Shown piece after piece: positions 25,957 through 37,905 of a DNA stretch of 64,000 nucleotides (positions are counted from its first letter, which is position 1; every line of letters begins with the position of its first letter). The DNA comes from Stropharia rugosoannulata (lineage: Eukaryota; Basidiomycota; Agaricomycetes; Agaricales; Strophariaceae). Position numbers and translations under genes: made by a program. The stretch covers positions 1,674,001-1,738,000 of the forward strand of contig JANCIK010000001.1 in NCBI GenBank assembly GCA_028532985.1. Direction: 5' to 3'. The notes under the pieces were generated by a model that was not told the DNA's origin, did no database searches, and saw nothing but the letters and a program-made list of their open reading frames with translations.

Positions 25957-26654
25957 TACGCGATACATTAAGAATCATTGACGATATTCTAAGCAAACAC
26001 CTTGCTTTATACCCTGCTTCTTGATTCCCGGACACCATTTATAAATTCTTTGACCTGGCACCAATTTTTGTTTATTTTTGAATATGCACCCACGATATTC
26101 GTGAATTTTACGCACAACCTGTCTTTACAGACTATTGAGCACTGCTACAAAGCAGTCTATGATTTGCTCAGAAACAGTATCATCATCTACATCCTCGTAC
26201 TACTTTAATGCCTTGGAAACAGTCCAGAAACAGTCTGACTGGGGGTTTCACGATACTGCCACTCAGGCCTACTCTCTGTTGTGATATGTACATTCCAATA
26301 TATATGTCCTTACATAGTAGATAATAATCTTGCGAGTGTTGCAAATATCCTGCTCGGTGCTTGACTATCATAGTACACAGGAAACCGCAGCCGAGATTAG
26401 CCAATGAGTGACGTTGACAATCCGCGCACCTCGGATAACTGTTGAATAAGTGGTACTTCGTTATTTCTCTTCGTTGTTTCTTCGTCCAACCTGTGCTTTG
26501 CAGTCTTGCAGCATATTACTCGAACACATTTTCTGTATTTCAATACATCTACTCTGGGCCCGCTACTTCCAATCCTAGTCTTAGCAACTCCCCGGCTTTG
26601 ACTTGCAAACTGCAATAAGAAAGCTCTAGGACAACTTCACAACTTGTTCGTTTG
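25957..26654. other. Intergenic region, no gene seen
   Basis: AT-rich 3' region of the cupredoxin gene and promoter of the next membrane-protein gene. No coding potential recognised. Confidence 0.45.
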
Positions 26655-27873
26655 ATGATGAATACGCTTCGAAGAAAACCCATGTTTGGGCAGACTCCGG
26701 CGCGCACCTGGCCTCCAACGCTTCCTGGTTAGCGTTTCATTGGGCTGTTATTTTTTGCTTGTATCAAATAGGACGTTGTACAGACGAGGCTAAAGAGAAA
26801 TTCTACGTGACAAACGACCCAGGCTATCAAGGTGGTAATGGATTAACCAGGCAGGGTACGTTCTTATTTGAATTTTGTTGTTTATACCATGTCCTTCTAG
26901 GCTTGCTAATCCGCATAATTGTCGTCAGTGACACAAGAAGACCAAGACCAGGATGACACAGAGAAACGTCGCGCAGCCTTGCGGGATCTTGTGGAATCAT
27001 GGATGGATAGGTTGCAACTCATTAGCGTCATTGTAGGTGCACTGTTTGTTGACAGACTGGATATATTTGTTGATTATCCCAAAGTCGACATTCTTTGCTT
27101 CGACAGAAGCTAGCTTGCTATCGATATCCGCCCCAAGTTCGGACGATACTCCTATAGGAGTAGTGTCACAAATCGCAAATATCGGCATCGTGAGTTCCTT
27201 GGTTATACATTCAAGCACTGGTACGCTTTCTTCGCTCGCAGATTCCATTGCTTACTTATTCACGACAAACAATTTCCTAATTTATTCAGCAATAATCTCA
27301 TTCCTCGCAGCATTCTTCCTGGTACGCTACAAGCTAAGAATAGCGAGTAGCGAAGAATTAGAAATACTGAAGAAAGCCCATAACAACAATGGAAAGAGTC
27401 TCGATGAAGGCAAATTTATGATGGAGTCACCGACTTCAATCCGTTCTGGTCAAATTCAAACACATCAAGACAAAGAAAAAGGAGGTTCATTAGCCTCCCA
27501 AAAATCCAGATTACGGGTACTAGAGCACGCCACGGATCCCATTCCTGGGCCCATTAAAATGCACACCTCTTCCAGTCATCGACCCGTCTGGTCGTCTAAT
27601 CCCCATATTGTACAGGTAGGACCATTTCAAAACAACCCTCCAGCTCATTTACTGCGCCGCTGTCATACCCTTTGTGTTTTCTTGACGGCGCTCGGATTTG
27701 TTTTGGCCCTTACCGGGATTTTGTGTTTCGTATGGGACAGACTACCTCGTAGCGTTGGCATCTCCGCGAGTTTTTGCATGGCAATGTGTATTGTCTCAAG
27801 CTTCTACATCGTCATCAGGAGAGACCCTCCTGAGGGTACAAGTCCACACATTTATGTTTTTGATGACCTTTGA
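26655..27873 (+). CDS. Orphan basidiomycete-type membrane protein
   Basis: Four exons (26655-26727, 26772-26855, 26929-27032, 27085-27873) sum to 349 residues. The N-terminal ~60 residues are hydrophilic, followed by an acidic/basic helix (TQEDQDQDDTEKRRAALRDL). Then comes a hydrophobic segment (LISVISTFFASTEASLLSI, near residue 85-100), another at IYSAIISFLAAFFLVRYKL, and two near the C-terminus (FLTALGFVLALTGILCFVW and SASFCMAMCIVSSFYIVI). The middle loop is hydrophilic. The FFASTEASLLS segment resembles membrane proteins that are common and unnamed in mushrooms. ATG 26658 is an equally good start. Function unknown. Confidence 0.66.
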
Positions 27874-28086
27874 CTTTGCTTTGACTCGAACACTGACTAT
27901 CATAAATATTGCGTAGTACACTAGTAATATAGGAAGCATATACATTCGTGAGTAGGTCATGATATATCGAGCTTCGGTGTGAAATGGTACAGTATTAGTA
28001 TGCGGGACAATGTTCAAGAAATTAATTAATATGGGTGTTTACTATTGGGCTGTCCTGATGTGCATTATGTGTTATGAACTGCGTGT

Positions 28087-28659
28087 TCATTTGCCAACTC
28101 CGATCCACGAGAAGACGCGTGACTTTGCCCTGAAGCTAGATGGAATAGAAAGACCAGATGAATATTTGCCATCGGAAAGGTGGCCATCGGGTACTACAGG
28201 AGGTATAGTGGAGGAGTAACGCGGGGGCTCGAGTTTTCCGTCCAGATCAGGGAGGACCGTAATATATATCTTAGTCCCTGCTGGAACCTTTTCAACAAAC
28301 ACTGGCCAGGCGCTTTCGGAGATCCTAATAAAATGTCCTCCCTGGGATGAGTCATGCAAGGCGAATGAAATGCGGTGTGGTGCTAGGTGAGCCAGTTGCG
28401 GAAATTCGTTTTGAGAGATATCAATGGCTCCCTTCAAGAACAATCAATGTTAGATTTAGTAGAATACGAGAGCATAAGAACCCCATACCGTCAATGTTTC
28501 TGGACGTAGTACAAAAACCGGACAGTTGTCGTATTGTAGAATGATAACGTCTGCTGGAGTGGGCATCGTTGATCTCGTAGTTCGGATTGCAGCAATACCT
28601 CCGTTATTCGTTGCCGCACTTGTCATGGAGCGCGAGCTTCGAGAACTACGATGCGACAT
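28087..28659 (-). CDS. Orphan 171-residue protein
   Basis: Two exons (28659-28489 and 28431-28087). The first ~35 residues are Ser/Arg/Thr-rich. The rest looks like a single compact mixed domain: PADVIILQYDNCPVFVLRPE, HRISFALHDSSQGGHFIRIS, FVEKVPAGTKIYITVLPD. The C-terminus is basic. The alternation of hydrophobic strands suggests a small beta-rich fold. No signal peptide or membrane segment. I do not recognise the family; the splice keeps the frame and the residues look protein-like. Confidence 0.5.
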
Positions 28660-29548
28660 CCTAGAGAATGTTTGCGTCGAGTTGATGGGGTGTGCGCAGG
28701 TGTGTGGTAGTACGCGTACGCTTGCTAGGAGTTGATAAACACGACTTTCTGGCTCTGAGCATGCCTCCATCGGGAGTCGCTTTATAAAGATGATAGCCAG
28801 GCACCGCCCCATCCATATACAGCAAAGACACAAGTACTGTCTTTGCATATATCCCGCCTATAGCCACTGGTTGTAATGTGCAAGGCTATGCATCTGCGTC
28901 AATGCACGTATTTTTGGTGTATTAGGGGCGCTGGGAAACCGACTTAATATCGCTGCTGTGTTCAAAGTGTACAAGAATGTGAATGTCCGGATATGTAGAA
29001 CTGATATTACTATACACCCACTTTCTTTTGTGTCTGTATAATATTGTGCTTTGGATAGCCTGTTAACAGCTGATGCCCCAAAGTGTTTTTGACTCGTACA
29101 TGCTGCCAAGACAACACAGGTGAACCCAATAAACACCGCATAACGAATACGCTCCGTAATTCTTATAATTGAGTCAGTGTATGAGTCACTAGGAGGTATC
29201 CGTAAAGCGTGCAGAAGAGTTAGCACGACCTCCTATATTTCATCTCAAATCGTGGATATTGCCATCAATGAGGCCAGATGCAGTGAGCATATTAACTCTC
29301 AGGTTGTGGCACACTGAAAGGTTCTTGCGAATAGCAGAGAAGTGCTCCATTTCCAGCTGGCAATTCCAATGTTTACGGGATCTTCAATAGTGGGAGGGAG
29401 TAGACAAACTTTAAGCCCAGTTCAAGTTTTTCTCAGACAGACAATTTCTCTGCGTGAGCACAGCCCTGAGCTAAAACTGGGCGCCTATTTTAAGACCTAA
29501 CACATAGCACAGCCACATTCCTGAGTCAAAATTGCTCAAATGTATGTA
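28660..29548. other. Intergenic region, no gene seen
   Basis: Promoter of the 171-residue orphan and 3' flank of the Asteroid-like gene. Short minus-strand frames at 28661-29226 do not join into a believable protein. Confidence 0.45.
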
Positions 29549-32146
29549 CTAGCCATCCATGCCTCCCAACAGCGCAAACAATCCTTGTTTGGTAGGTGCA
29601 CCCTTGGAGGGCATTGTAGAAGGTACCGACCTTTCTGACTTTGGTTTTTTTGCCTTCTTTACACGCTCTTGTTGGAATGCCTCTGTTAACCCGGTCTCGG
29701 CGCACTCCCAAATCGCTGCAGGAAGGGAAACAGCAAATGTCGCTGTGCCGGTCAACAGGGAATGGAACGCTTTACCAGAAAACTGGTGCACAGAATTCGG
29801 TATCCGGGTTGTGAGAAGCAGCGTCTGAGAGAGCTGTTCAATGGCGTCGTGGGCCATCAGCATCTGGGCAGTGAGTTGAATGTTCCGGTCTTCGATGGGA
29901 GGAGGACTTGTTTTGAGGTATTCGGCGCTGGCTATGTCAGGAGCTACGTAGGTGAACGATGAGAGGAAAGCGCGGGCCTCATTCCTGTTCCACCTTTCCT
30001 GTTCGCGCTCCTTACTGCCGTTCTCCTCCCACCGGGTATTCACTGTCTTCACTACCCAACGGATCGCCAGAACAGCTTGCATAGTTTGAGCAGGAAGCCG
30101 TCGGATAGACGGAATGTCTGAATGGAGAATGCGCAAGAGGAGTGTCAACCTGTCGTCTTCTGTGCGAAGTGTCAAAGGCAGTGCATCTTCTGAAATGAGC
30201 TCAGAAAGTGCGATAGAAGAAAGTAAATCAGACAAGGGTTTGACATTGACTTCTTCTGATGCTATCCTTGTACCGCGGCGAAGATATTCGATCACCACAG
30301 GAGGTCCTTTGGGTATGGTTCTATGCGAGATGATGGATGCCGGTGGTTCAGTGGCCAGGTCCGATATTTCATCGTCTTCTGACCCAGAATGGAGCCGGTG
30401 TAATTCCCCCTTTAACGGAGCCAGAAGATCGGAGGCCAAAGGAATATCGGAGTCGGAGTCAGACTCAACAACGTCAATCAATTCGTCTTCATCCTCATCT
30501 TCATCCTCTTCAACCATATCCACGGTGTCAGACTCAGTCCTGTTTTCAATACCAATTTCGGATGTTGGAAGGCCTACAGTGTCATCTAATATAGAGTAAA
30601 TCCACTCCCGAATGGGACGTCCAATACTGCGGCCCACAGTTTCGAGGTCAGGATTTTCGAGGAACAAGCGCTCCCATGACGAGCCGGTACTAAGGATGTC
30701 CATAATATACCTCGAAAAATGGCCATTCCTGTATGCATCGAGGTATTTCTCCCTCGCTTCAAGTAGTTTTGGGTCAGCTTGGTCCGATTTATCAGCCTGA
30801 CGCATAACATTATGGGAGATCATTGGAAGTAAGGAGCAAGCTTCTGGATCATGGAGAGCGCAGACGCTGGTAGCCCAGAGCCCATCCCGCCCAGCGATGT
30901 CTCCTCTGTATTTCGGGATAGCGTATTGTAATGTGGCGTTGACAATCTTTTCAACGATTTGCTCTACTTCGCCCGAACCCATGCTGGTTACCAATCTTGC
31001 CAGAAGAGCATTAACTGTGCGATCTATCAGATCCATAACACTGCCTAACTGATGTTTAGCTTTTCGACGAGGTGCTCCTGGAGAAATTACGGTGTTCATG
31101 GTGCTTGCCACCCTGTCTATTCTTTGGGAGAGCGATAGGCTCCGGTCAAAAAACAGAGTCTGTATTCGGCGTGAATTGGTCTCTGACTCTTTAGAGAAAT
31201 CATTCCCTACAAGGGCACCAAATAAAGGTAGCAGAGTGACAGGTAACTTGAAGTGTTTTGCCAGTGTATCCGGACTATAAGCGATGAAAGAAAGAGATAG
31301 CTCGTCGGTGTCCGGAGGCAAAAGACCGCCTACGTTGTAAGCCTTTTGAGAGGGTTTCCGCTTGGTTTTAGAGTTCTTGACCGTCTGAAAGTCATCATCC
31401 TTAGGGGCAATTGATTCCGAGTCTTCGCTGACAGATGTTAACCATACCATTTCATCCAATGGTATGTAGCCGCGATAGCCGTCTGCGTTCAGGATTACGA
31501 AGTCCGAGTCGTTGCCAACAACATATCCTCCTAGTCTGCCCGCTAATTCGACAGCAAAGGGATCGCCTTCTTCGTCAGCAAAATGAAGATCCAAACCATT
31601 GCACTCCGATCGCAACGCTTCTAGAGCACAGATACAAGCAGAATATGCGAGAGGGGGCAGAATTTTGTTTTCGTTCAGAAAGCGTCCAGTCGATCTTGAC
31701 GATGAAGATGTCCTGAAGAAGATTTGTGCCGGTTGGACGTGGGATTGGGTAAGGCGGGAAATGACAGTTGCAAATTTCAGGTCGGGACATGCACCTATAG
31801 CAATGATATGAGGAGAGAGTGCACGAGACATAAACGCTCACAGACCATCGAATACAAAGTATACATGCAGGCCGACTTTGATCCATGACTGTACAACATT
31901 TTTCACCAGGCGGGTAAATACCACATGCTCCCCTCCATACACCCATGGGAGATTGGAGGTCTGGTAGAGATCATAGATAAACCTTCAAATTTATGAAGAA
32001 ACTAAAGAAGCTATTGGCAAAATGACTCACGACCAGCCGTCTACGATAATGGGTACATTGTTTTTGGATGAAGATGTTAAATGGGTAGTGGTCGAAAGTA
32101 AGCGCTTCTTTTCGCGTAAATAGGATGCGAGCCCATGGATGCCCAT
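29549..32146 (-). CDS. Asteroid-type XPG-fold protein
   Basis: Three exons (32146-32031, 31982-31846, 31794-29549) give 832 residues. The N-terminus, MGIHGLASYLREKKRL then PIIVDGWSFIYDL, is the XPG-N region of the Asteroid family. The XPG-I-like part near residues 120-170 has the acidic motifs LHFADEEGDPF and VGNDSDFVIL, as in FEN1/XPG nucleases and Mkt1. The remaining ~600 residues are family-specific and include an Asp/Glu-rich stretch at about 30450-30540. In animals Asteroid acts in signalling and development; in fungi the role is unknown. The retained acidic residues leave nuclease activity possible. The C-terminus is Lys-rich and ends GMDG. Confidence 0.85.
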
Positions 32147-32624
32147 TTCAGATAAATAAAAGTCAAATGATATTACAGATAAGTGAGGGCTATCGCAATA
32201 GCATGGACCGTGTGTTGTGGTTGTAGAGAGTCATCTTGGAACAAGTCAATCAGTTCCGCCGCCGACGCTCTAGCCTCGTGACTTATTAGCCATCTCGGCT
32301 TGGTCTCCACCGTAAGTGCACCTCAAAGCAAAAATTACAGCCATTCATTCCTTAGCATCCGCTTCCTGGCCCGATTACACATTCAAAATGCTCCATTGCA
32401 AGCTTAATGGGAATGCTATAATAAACTTCCACAGTCCACAAAGAGTCCGTTTGGAGTTCGTGGTTCCAACGTGGTTCAGAAGTTGAAATGGCCTATTTAG
32501 GCATGCTAGGATGCTTGACTTCTGTCTTGACCAGCTACTCACATCCTTCGGACTGCAACTTAACTATGGTTGAATATTGAAGAGTTTGAAAGGACATCGA
32601 TTAGTTGTCGGAACGAATACTCTC
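32147..32624. promoter_or_regulatory. Divergent promoter, Asteroid-like / CSC1-like
   Basis: About 480 bp separate the two divergent start codons, so both promoters must lie here. I see no recognisable element that I can name with confidence. Confidence 0.4.
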
Positions 32625-35600
32625 ATGTCGCAGACAAGGATCGATGCCAGTGGAATAAGAAACCTTCTCAATTCGTCTCAAAGTTTAGAGCCGAAAGCAG
32701 TTGGATTCCAGTTCCTAATAATGACTACCCTATCAGTGAGCCTTTCATACAAATCTCTCCAATTAACCGCGTTAGCTCAACAATTCTGATTACCAGCTCC
32801 TGACCATCATTATATTCAGCGTCTTACGAACCGGTAACGAGGTATGGTGACGCATCAACCAGATAGACAATGGTCTTAAGTTCATTTTACATAACAGGCA
32901 GTATACGAGCCCAAGAACAAGTACCACGCACATGACAAACGTCCTCCTGTTATTTCAAGGTCTTGTTGTGGATGGATCTACACGATACGTCACATACATG
33001 AAGAAAGATTGTACAACTTAATTGGGTTGGACGCATTCGCCTTTTTGCGGTTCCTGCGTCTGATGAGATGGCTTCTCTCTGTAGTCGCTGTCTGTTCTTG
33101 CGGTGTCCTTATTCCTCTCGACTTCATATACACACTGTCATTCAAACCATCTGGCTACGACATACTCAGTGCAATGACAATCCGGGATATCCAAGGAAAT
33201 CGATTGTACGCCCATATTGGCATTGAATATCTTGCAACAGTCATCCTCCTCAGCCTGGTTTATCATCATTGGCGAAGAATCTATAGATTACGAAGTCGAT
33301 GGCTGAGGTCATTTGAATACCAGAACGCTCTTCATGCTCGTGCTTTATACATATCCAACATTTCGAAAAAGCGACAGACCATCGCAGGTCTGTATGGCAT
33401 CTTTAAAGGGATGAACTTACCATACCCAGTAACGTCTGTTCATATTGGCACAGGCGTCGGAGATCTTCCCAAACTTATCGAAAAACACAATAATCTTGTT
33501 GAAGAGTTTGAGGAAGTATTGCTTCAAGCCAACCCGCTTCAAGATGGTTATTTTGAACAACCAGTCATCACAAGAGGCGGCTACTGTGGAATAGGTGGTA
33601 GGAAACAAGATGCTGTTTCGTACTATTTGTACGCAGTTCAACTCAGATACATTCTTGTGATTGACGTTTCCTAACTATCAGAGAAAATTTGAAGTGCTCG
33701 GCAGCTATGATTCAACAATATCGTGCCCAAATTGAGATGCGACAATCGGAAAATTATGGATTTGCTACCATTTCCACCATCCCCCTGGCCCACGCTGCAG
33801 CGCAGGAGCTGAAAGGCATGCATCCAAAGGGTTTGACATTCAAACTGGCACCAAACCCCAGAGACATTGTACGTCACTCGACTACATATGCCAAGCTTGC
33901 ACTTGAAAATTAATGCGTCTTTTCTGTACAGATATGGCAAAATATGGGATTATCAAGCACCCAGCGCCGTTTTAGAAGGACTTCGGGCTTTTTGCTACTC
34001 TACTTCTTCTGTTTTCTGAGTTTAGTACCGCTTTTCCCTATTGCATCCCTCGCTAATCTCAATGCTGTGAGTATCTGTTTGCTACTGTAGGAGTTGTCGT
34101 AACAGTTGATGTAGATTGCAACTTCGGGCTACGTTCCCTTCCTGCAAAAGTGGATTAAAAGTTCACCTTTGACGTTCACATTGGTCTCAGGTCTTGTACC
34201 TCCGGCCGTCGCGGCCCTTTTTGGAGGCTTCATACCCGTCATAATGCGTTGGCTGTCGAGGTACATGGGGGCTACAACTCATTCTGGCCTAGATAGGATT
34301 GTAATAGCGCGTTATTTTGGATTTCTCTTCATCAGTCAGCTAGTCTTCTTTACTATTATAGGCGTAATCTTCAGTAAGTGTCTATTGTAATCGCATAATC
34401 TGGTTTTGACATCGGTTCTAAATGCCTAGATTCTGTCCTGGAGATTATCATCTCCATCCAAAACGAAGGGGCAAACTTGAAACTTGTTCTCAATAATCTC
34501 GACAGTAAGATATTATGCTTTCAAATGGCTCCGCGCGCTAATTATGCTCTCAGAGCTCCCTGGAAAATTGGCAGTCACTTATGTAGACCAGTCTCCGTTC
34601 TGGCTGAAATGGTTTGCGTAAGAAGTTTCATTTTTTTGGTATTGTGAAACCTAAATAAGGTCATTGGGAGATAGCTTGAAAGGGCTTTCAGTTATGCTGG
34701 ATTTAGCTCGGCTGACTGAAGTAGTACGCATATATTTTCGATCAAGGTCAGTTATGTAGTCTGGATAACTGTGGTGCTGATTAGAACGTGATTTGCTAGT
34801 ATATCTCAATACACCCCTCGGAAATTTCAGCAGATCAGCAAGCCCCTTATATTCAATTATGGCGTCCAATAGTAAGATCCTCTTCTCTATTACATGCCAA
34901 ACATCAAGCTTCATTAACGTTATACCACAGCTCTGATCTGGTAAGACCTGCAAAAACCCTCCAGTCCGATACTGTTTTGTTTTAAACACTTCCAGTTATT
35001 CACGGGCCTCATTGGATTGTTGTTTGCACCCATAGCGCCTCTCGTTACTCTTGTAGCAGCTGTCATCTTCTGGCTCTGTTCATGGGTGTATGAATACCAA
35101 CTTCTGTACAAATACATGACTCGCGTGGAAACAGGAGCGGTATGTGTGCGTTTTTCTACGTAGACGGCACATTGGAGGTTTCTTGATGGATTCTCATCTC
35201 TTTTAGCGTGCATGGAACGTCGTTATCAATAGACTGCTTTTCTGTTGTGTCTTTATGCAGGCTGTGATGATCATTAGTACGTACTAATTTCCTCATATAA
35301 AAGAGCTACCCATTTAGAGAAATCTAGCCATTGGATTCCAGGCTAATTTCAGGTCCCTGAAGTTCCTTGTTGCCATTCCCCCCATCCTATTGACAATGCT
35401 ATCCAAATACTATCTCAATAAATGGTTTGCTAATGACTTCGAGTTTTATGTTCCTGACTCCACAGAACACTTGTCGCGTTGCATTGGACCCTCCGAACAA
35501 TCGGATGCCATAGAGAACAAATTGGAAAAGCGCTACGAGCACCCTGCGCTTCACAGTAGAATTTTCTCGCCAATGGTCCATGCACAGATTATGCCAGTCT

Positions 35601-36349
35601 TGTCAAGGGAATTAGAAGACAGGAATAGGTCAAGGTCCATGACGAATCGTAATACTTCTGCCTCCAAAACTACGGTTTACCGTTTAGGGAACGGTGAAGA
35701 AACACTGGAAGGGACTGGAATTATTCCTGTCAACGAAGTGAGTTTTCGAAGATGAGCTGCTAGGATCATCTCTCACGCCATTTCTTGACTCCATAAGTCT
35801 GAGCTGGCATACGATCCGATACGTTACAAACACGATCGAGAAGTCGACTGCGATTTTGACTCAGTGAAAAAAGAAGCACCAGCGTCGGATTCCTATCAAC
35901 ATAAGTCTGCTTTTGATCTGGCTCAGGATAATGCCCGCCGTCTTTATGATATTTCTAGCTTCAGGAAACCTGGGCGGAGATCATCGCGTCGCACCCATCG
36001 GACCATTGAGCCCGACAACCGTGTTTATGTGGTTCGAGGGGCCCCTGAAAACTCCATCCACCAAATCGAAGAAGTTACAGGACCAAGTCAAACCTCCCAA
36101 CTCATTCGACACGGCGGAAATCAGCATAATGCATATGCTGATACTTTTCATCCCAGATCGACTCACAGGCAGCCCAATCAGAACACACGGAAGCAGAATA
36201 TACCGGCTTCTGGATCTGGGCGTCATAACCAAGTTGCACCCCCTTCAGAGCAGCAGACGACGTCAGGCTCCAGGGAAAGAACCAGAAAATACAGTCCACT
36301 TCGCAAGCAAAATGACAAACCATTCTCTCGAATTCCGCCGGATCCCTGA
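32625..36349 (+). CDS. CSC1/OSCA-type calcium-permeable channel
   Basis: Fifteen exons from ATG 32625 to the stop at 36349 sum to 978 residues. The family forms osmosensitive or mechanosensitive cation channels in the plasma or intracellular membranes. The N-terminal membrane segment (LLTIIIFSVLR) leads into AVYEPKNKYH and IGLDAFAFLRFLRLMRW, both hallmarks of the late-exocytosis N-terminal domain. A cytosolic RRM-like domain follows (residues ~200-340). The seven-membrane core includes RRTSGFLLLYFFCFLS, LVPPAVAALFGGFIPVIM and GLLFAPIAPLVTLVAAVIFW. The C-terminal 250 residues are hydrophilic, basic and probably disordered. A 10-nt exon (34931-34940) encodes parts of YSDL within the channel core. 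Strong family match; the exact subfamily is not resolved. Confidence 0.92.
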
Positions 36350-36909
36350 CTTCTAGTCGTGTGACTCCAATTCAGGGTGCTGTAGACCTGCTCCTTTTCA
36401 TATACATGAGCGGGCACGATGTTTTGTTATTTACTCCTTAATGCTCCTGGACCCTGGTTCCCGAGTCAAGTATCTTTGCACAACTTTCGGATCTTATAAT
36501 TCGAAGGTCGAAACGTTGACGCATGCTAGATATTTTGCTTACATATAAAAGGGCTCATGTGGCATACACGAAGATATCCAGTTAGTGCTCAAGCGCTCAG
36601 GCCTCAGGTCTGAACAGAGTTTGTGGCACCTTATTCGCGTACTTTGTTCAGTTAGAAATTTGTAACTGTATTTTTAATTGATGTATTACTACACCAGTTC
36701 TTGGGCCCATGGTCTTTGTACTCTACATGGCTGCGAACTACTATGGTTATACAGTAGAAGCTCGCGTACGGGATGCAACATTCGCAATATGTTGAGCAGG
36801 GAGAAGCAGGCCCAAAAAAGGGCTCTAATTATAAAATACAAATAGTGGAATAGCGACTAGCAACCAGTGTATAAGTTAGATCTAAAGAAATACGGTCAGG
36901 ACATGAGCA
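36350..36909. other. Intergenic region between convergent genes
   Basis: 3' flanks of the CSC1-like and Tim22 genes. AT-rich, with no coding or repeat signal that I can support. Confidence 0.45.
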
Positions 36910-37653
36910 TTAATCCTCCCTGATAAAGCATCGTAAATATATAAAGTTAAAGATGAAAGCCATGAAAAACGTACTCGGGCGTCTCCCGTCGTAAGAATAC
37001 CAAGTCAATAGCTGCTGAAAATGCGGCAAAAGCCAATCCACCACCAACCACGGCTTTAGGACCGGAGTTACGGGCCAGAATGCCACCAGACACAAAACCT
37101 GCAGAAACAGAATTATAGATATCATTTTTGGCACGGTACTAGGCTGTAGGTTAACAGAAATATAAGTAGACATGTAACAATATACATACCGATTCGATCA
37201 CACATTCTACACCAGCAAAGAGGGCGCCAATTTTGCCGAATGACTTGCCGCTAGTCCACATCCCTTTTCCCATTTCTTTGAAAATCTGTGAGGCCTTTTG
37301 CGCTGTATTCATTCCAGTTTGCGATTGTGCACGCAGATATGGATCCTCGTACGCCAACGAGGCAGACATAAGTGAGAAGAACGCGCCTATGCCGAAGCCT
37401 TGCAAACACATAGTTATTAGCGCGTATTGCCAATTGAAAAGAGATGCGACGTACCAGCGCCTCCTGCCAGCACTGTTTTAACTGGACACGACTCCATAGC
37501 AGAGGACATATACCCTTCCCATCGTTTACTTTGCTCATAATAAGGTCGGTCTTCCTCATTTAAGCCGGGAGGTAATGGTTCCTTATGTGGTGCCCATATG
37601 GGTGCCTGACAAGGGAGACCGTTGGTAGACGGGTATAAAGGTGTGTTTTCCAT
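36910..37653 (-). CDS. TIM22: Mitochondrial inner-membrane import translocase Tim22
   Basis: Four exons (37653-37455, 37398-37190, 37138-36975, 36919-36910) give 193 residues. Tim22 forms the carrier translocase that inserts multispanning proteins into the mitochondrial inner membrane. The Tim17/22/23 domain starts near residue 57 with [19 protein letters not shown]. It continues through [16 protein letters not shown] and [18 protein letters not shown] and ends with [17 protein letters not shown]. Its two Cys residues (Cys-57 region and GVEC) match the positions known from Tim22. There is no cleavable leader, as expected. The final coding exon has only 10 nt. An in-frame extension upstream of the chosen ATG exists, but MENTPLY fits the family start better. 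Confidence 0.92.
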
Positions 37654-37905
37654 CACCCGGAATCGTCCAGAGCAGCCCAGGAGAAGGGGGGACTGAGGAG
37701 CGTAACGTCCAATTAGCCGTCGCAGCGAATAACGAACCCCGCTTGCCGAAATTTTGTGCACAGCCGAAGGTTATTTGGCTTCATTTGGGCGCTCATTGAA
37801 ATTGGCAAGGTCTCAACTTATTCCCGATTCCTTCAGTTTCATTCTGGTCTTGAAGACAGGATACACAGAGACACAGTCTGGGCGACTTTATTGTGCAACC
37901 TCTCT
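37654..37905. promoter_or_regulatory. Divergent promoter, Tim22 / F-box-like
   Basis: At most 252 bp separate the two start codons. The interval is also open in the F-box frame, so part of it may be transcribed as 5'UTR or code for an upstream exon. No named element recognised. Confidence 0.4.

Noticed and set aside
30114..30599. Ser-rich plus-strand frame inside the Asteroid-like gene
   Set aside because: Antisense of its Asp/Glu-rich stretch.
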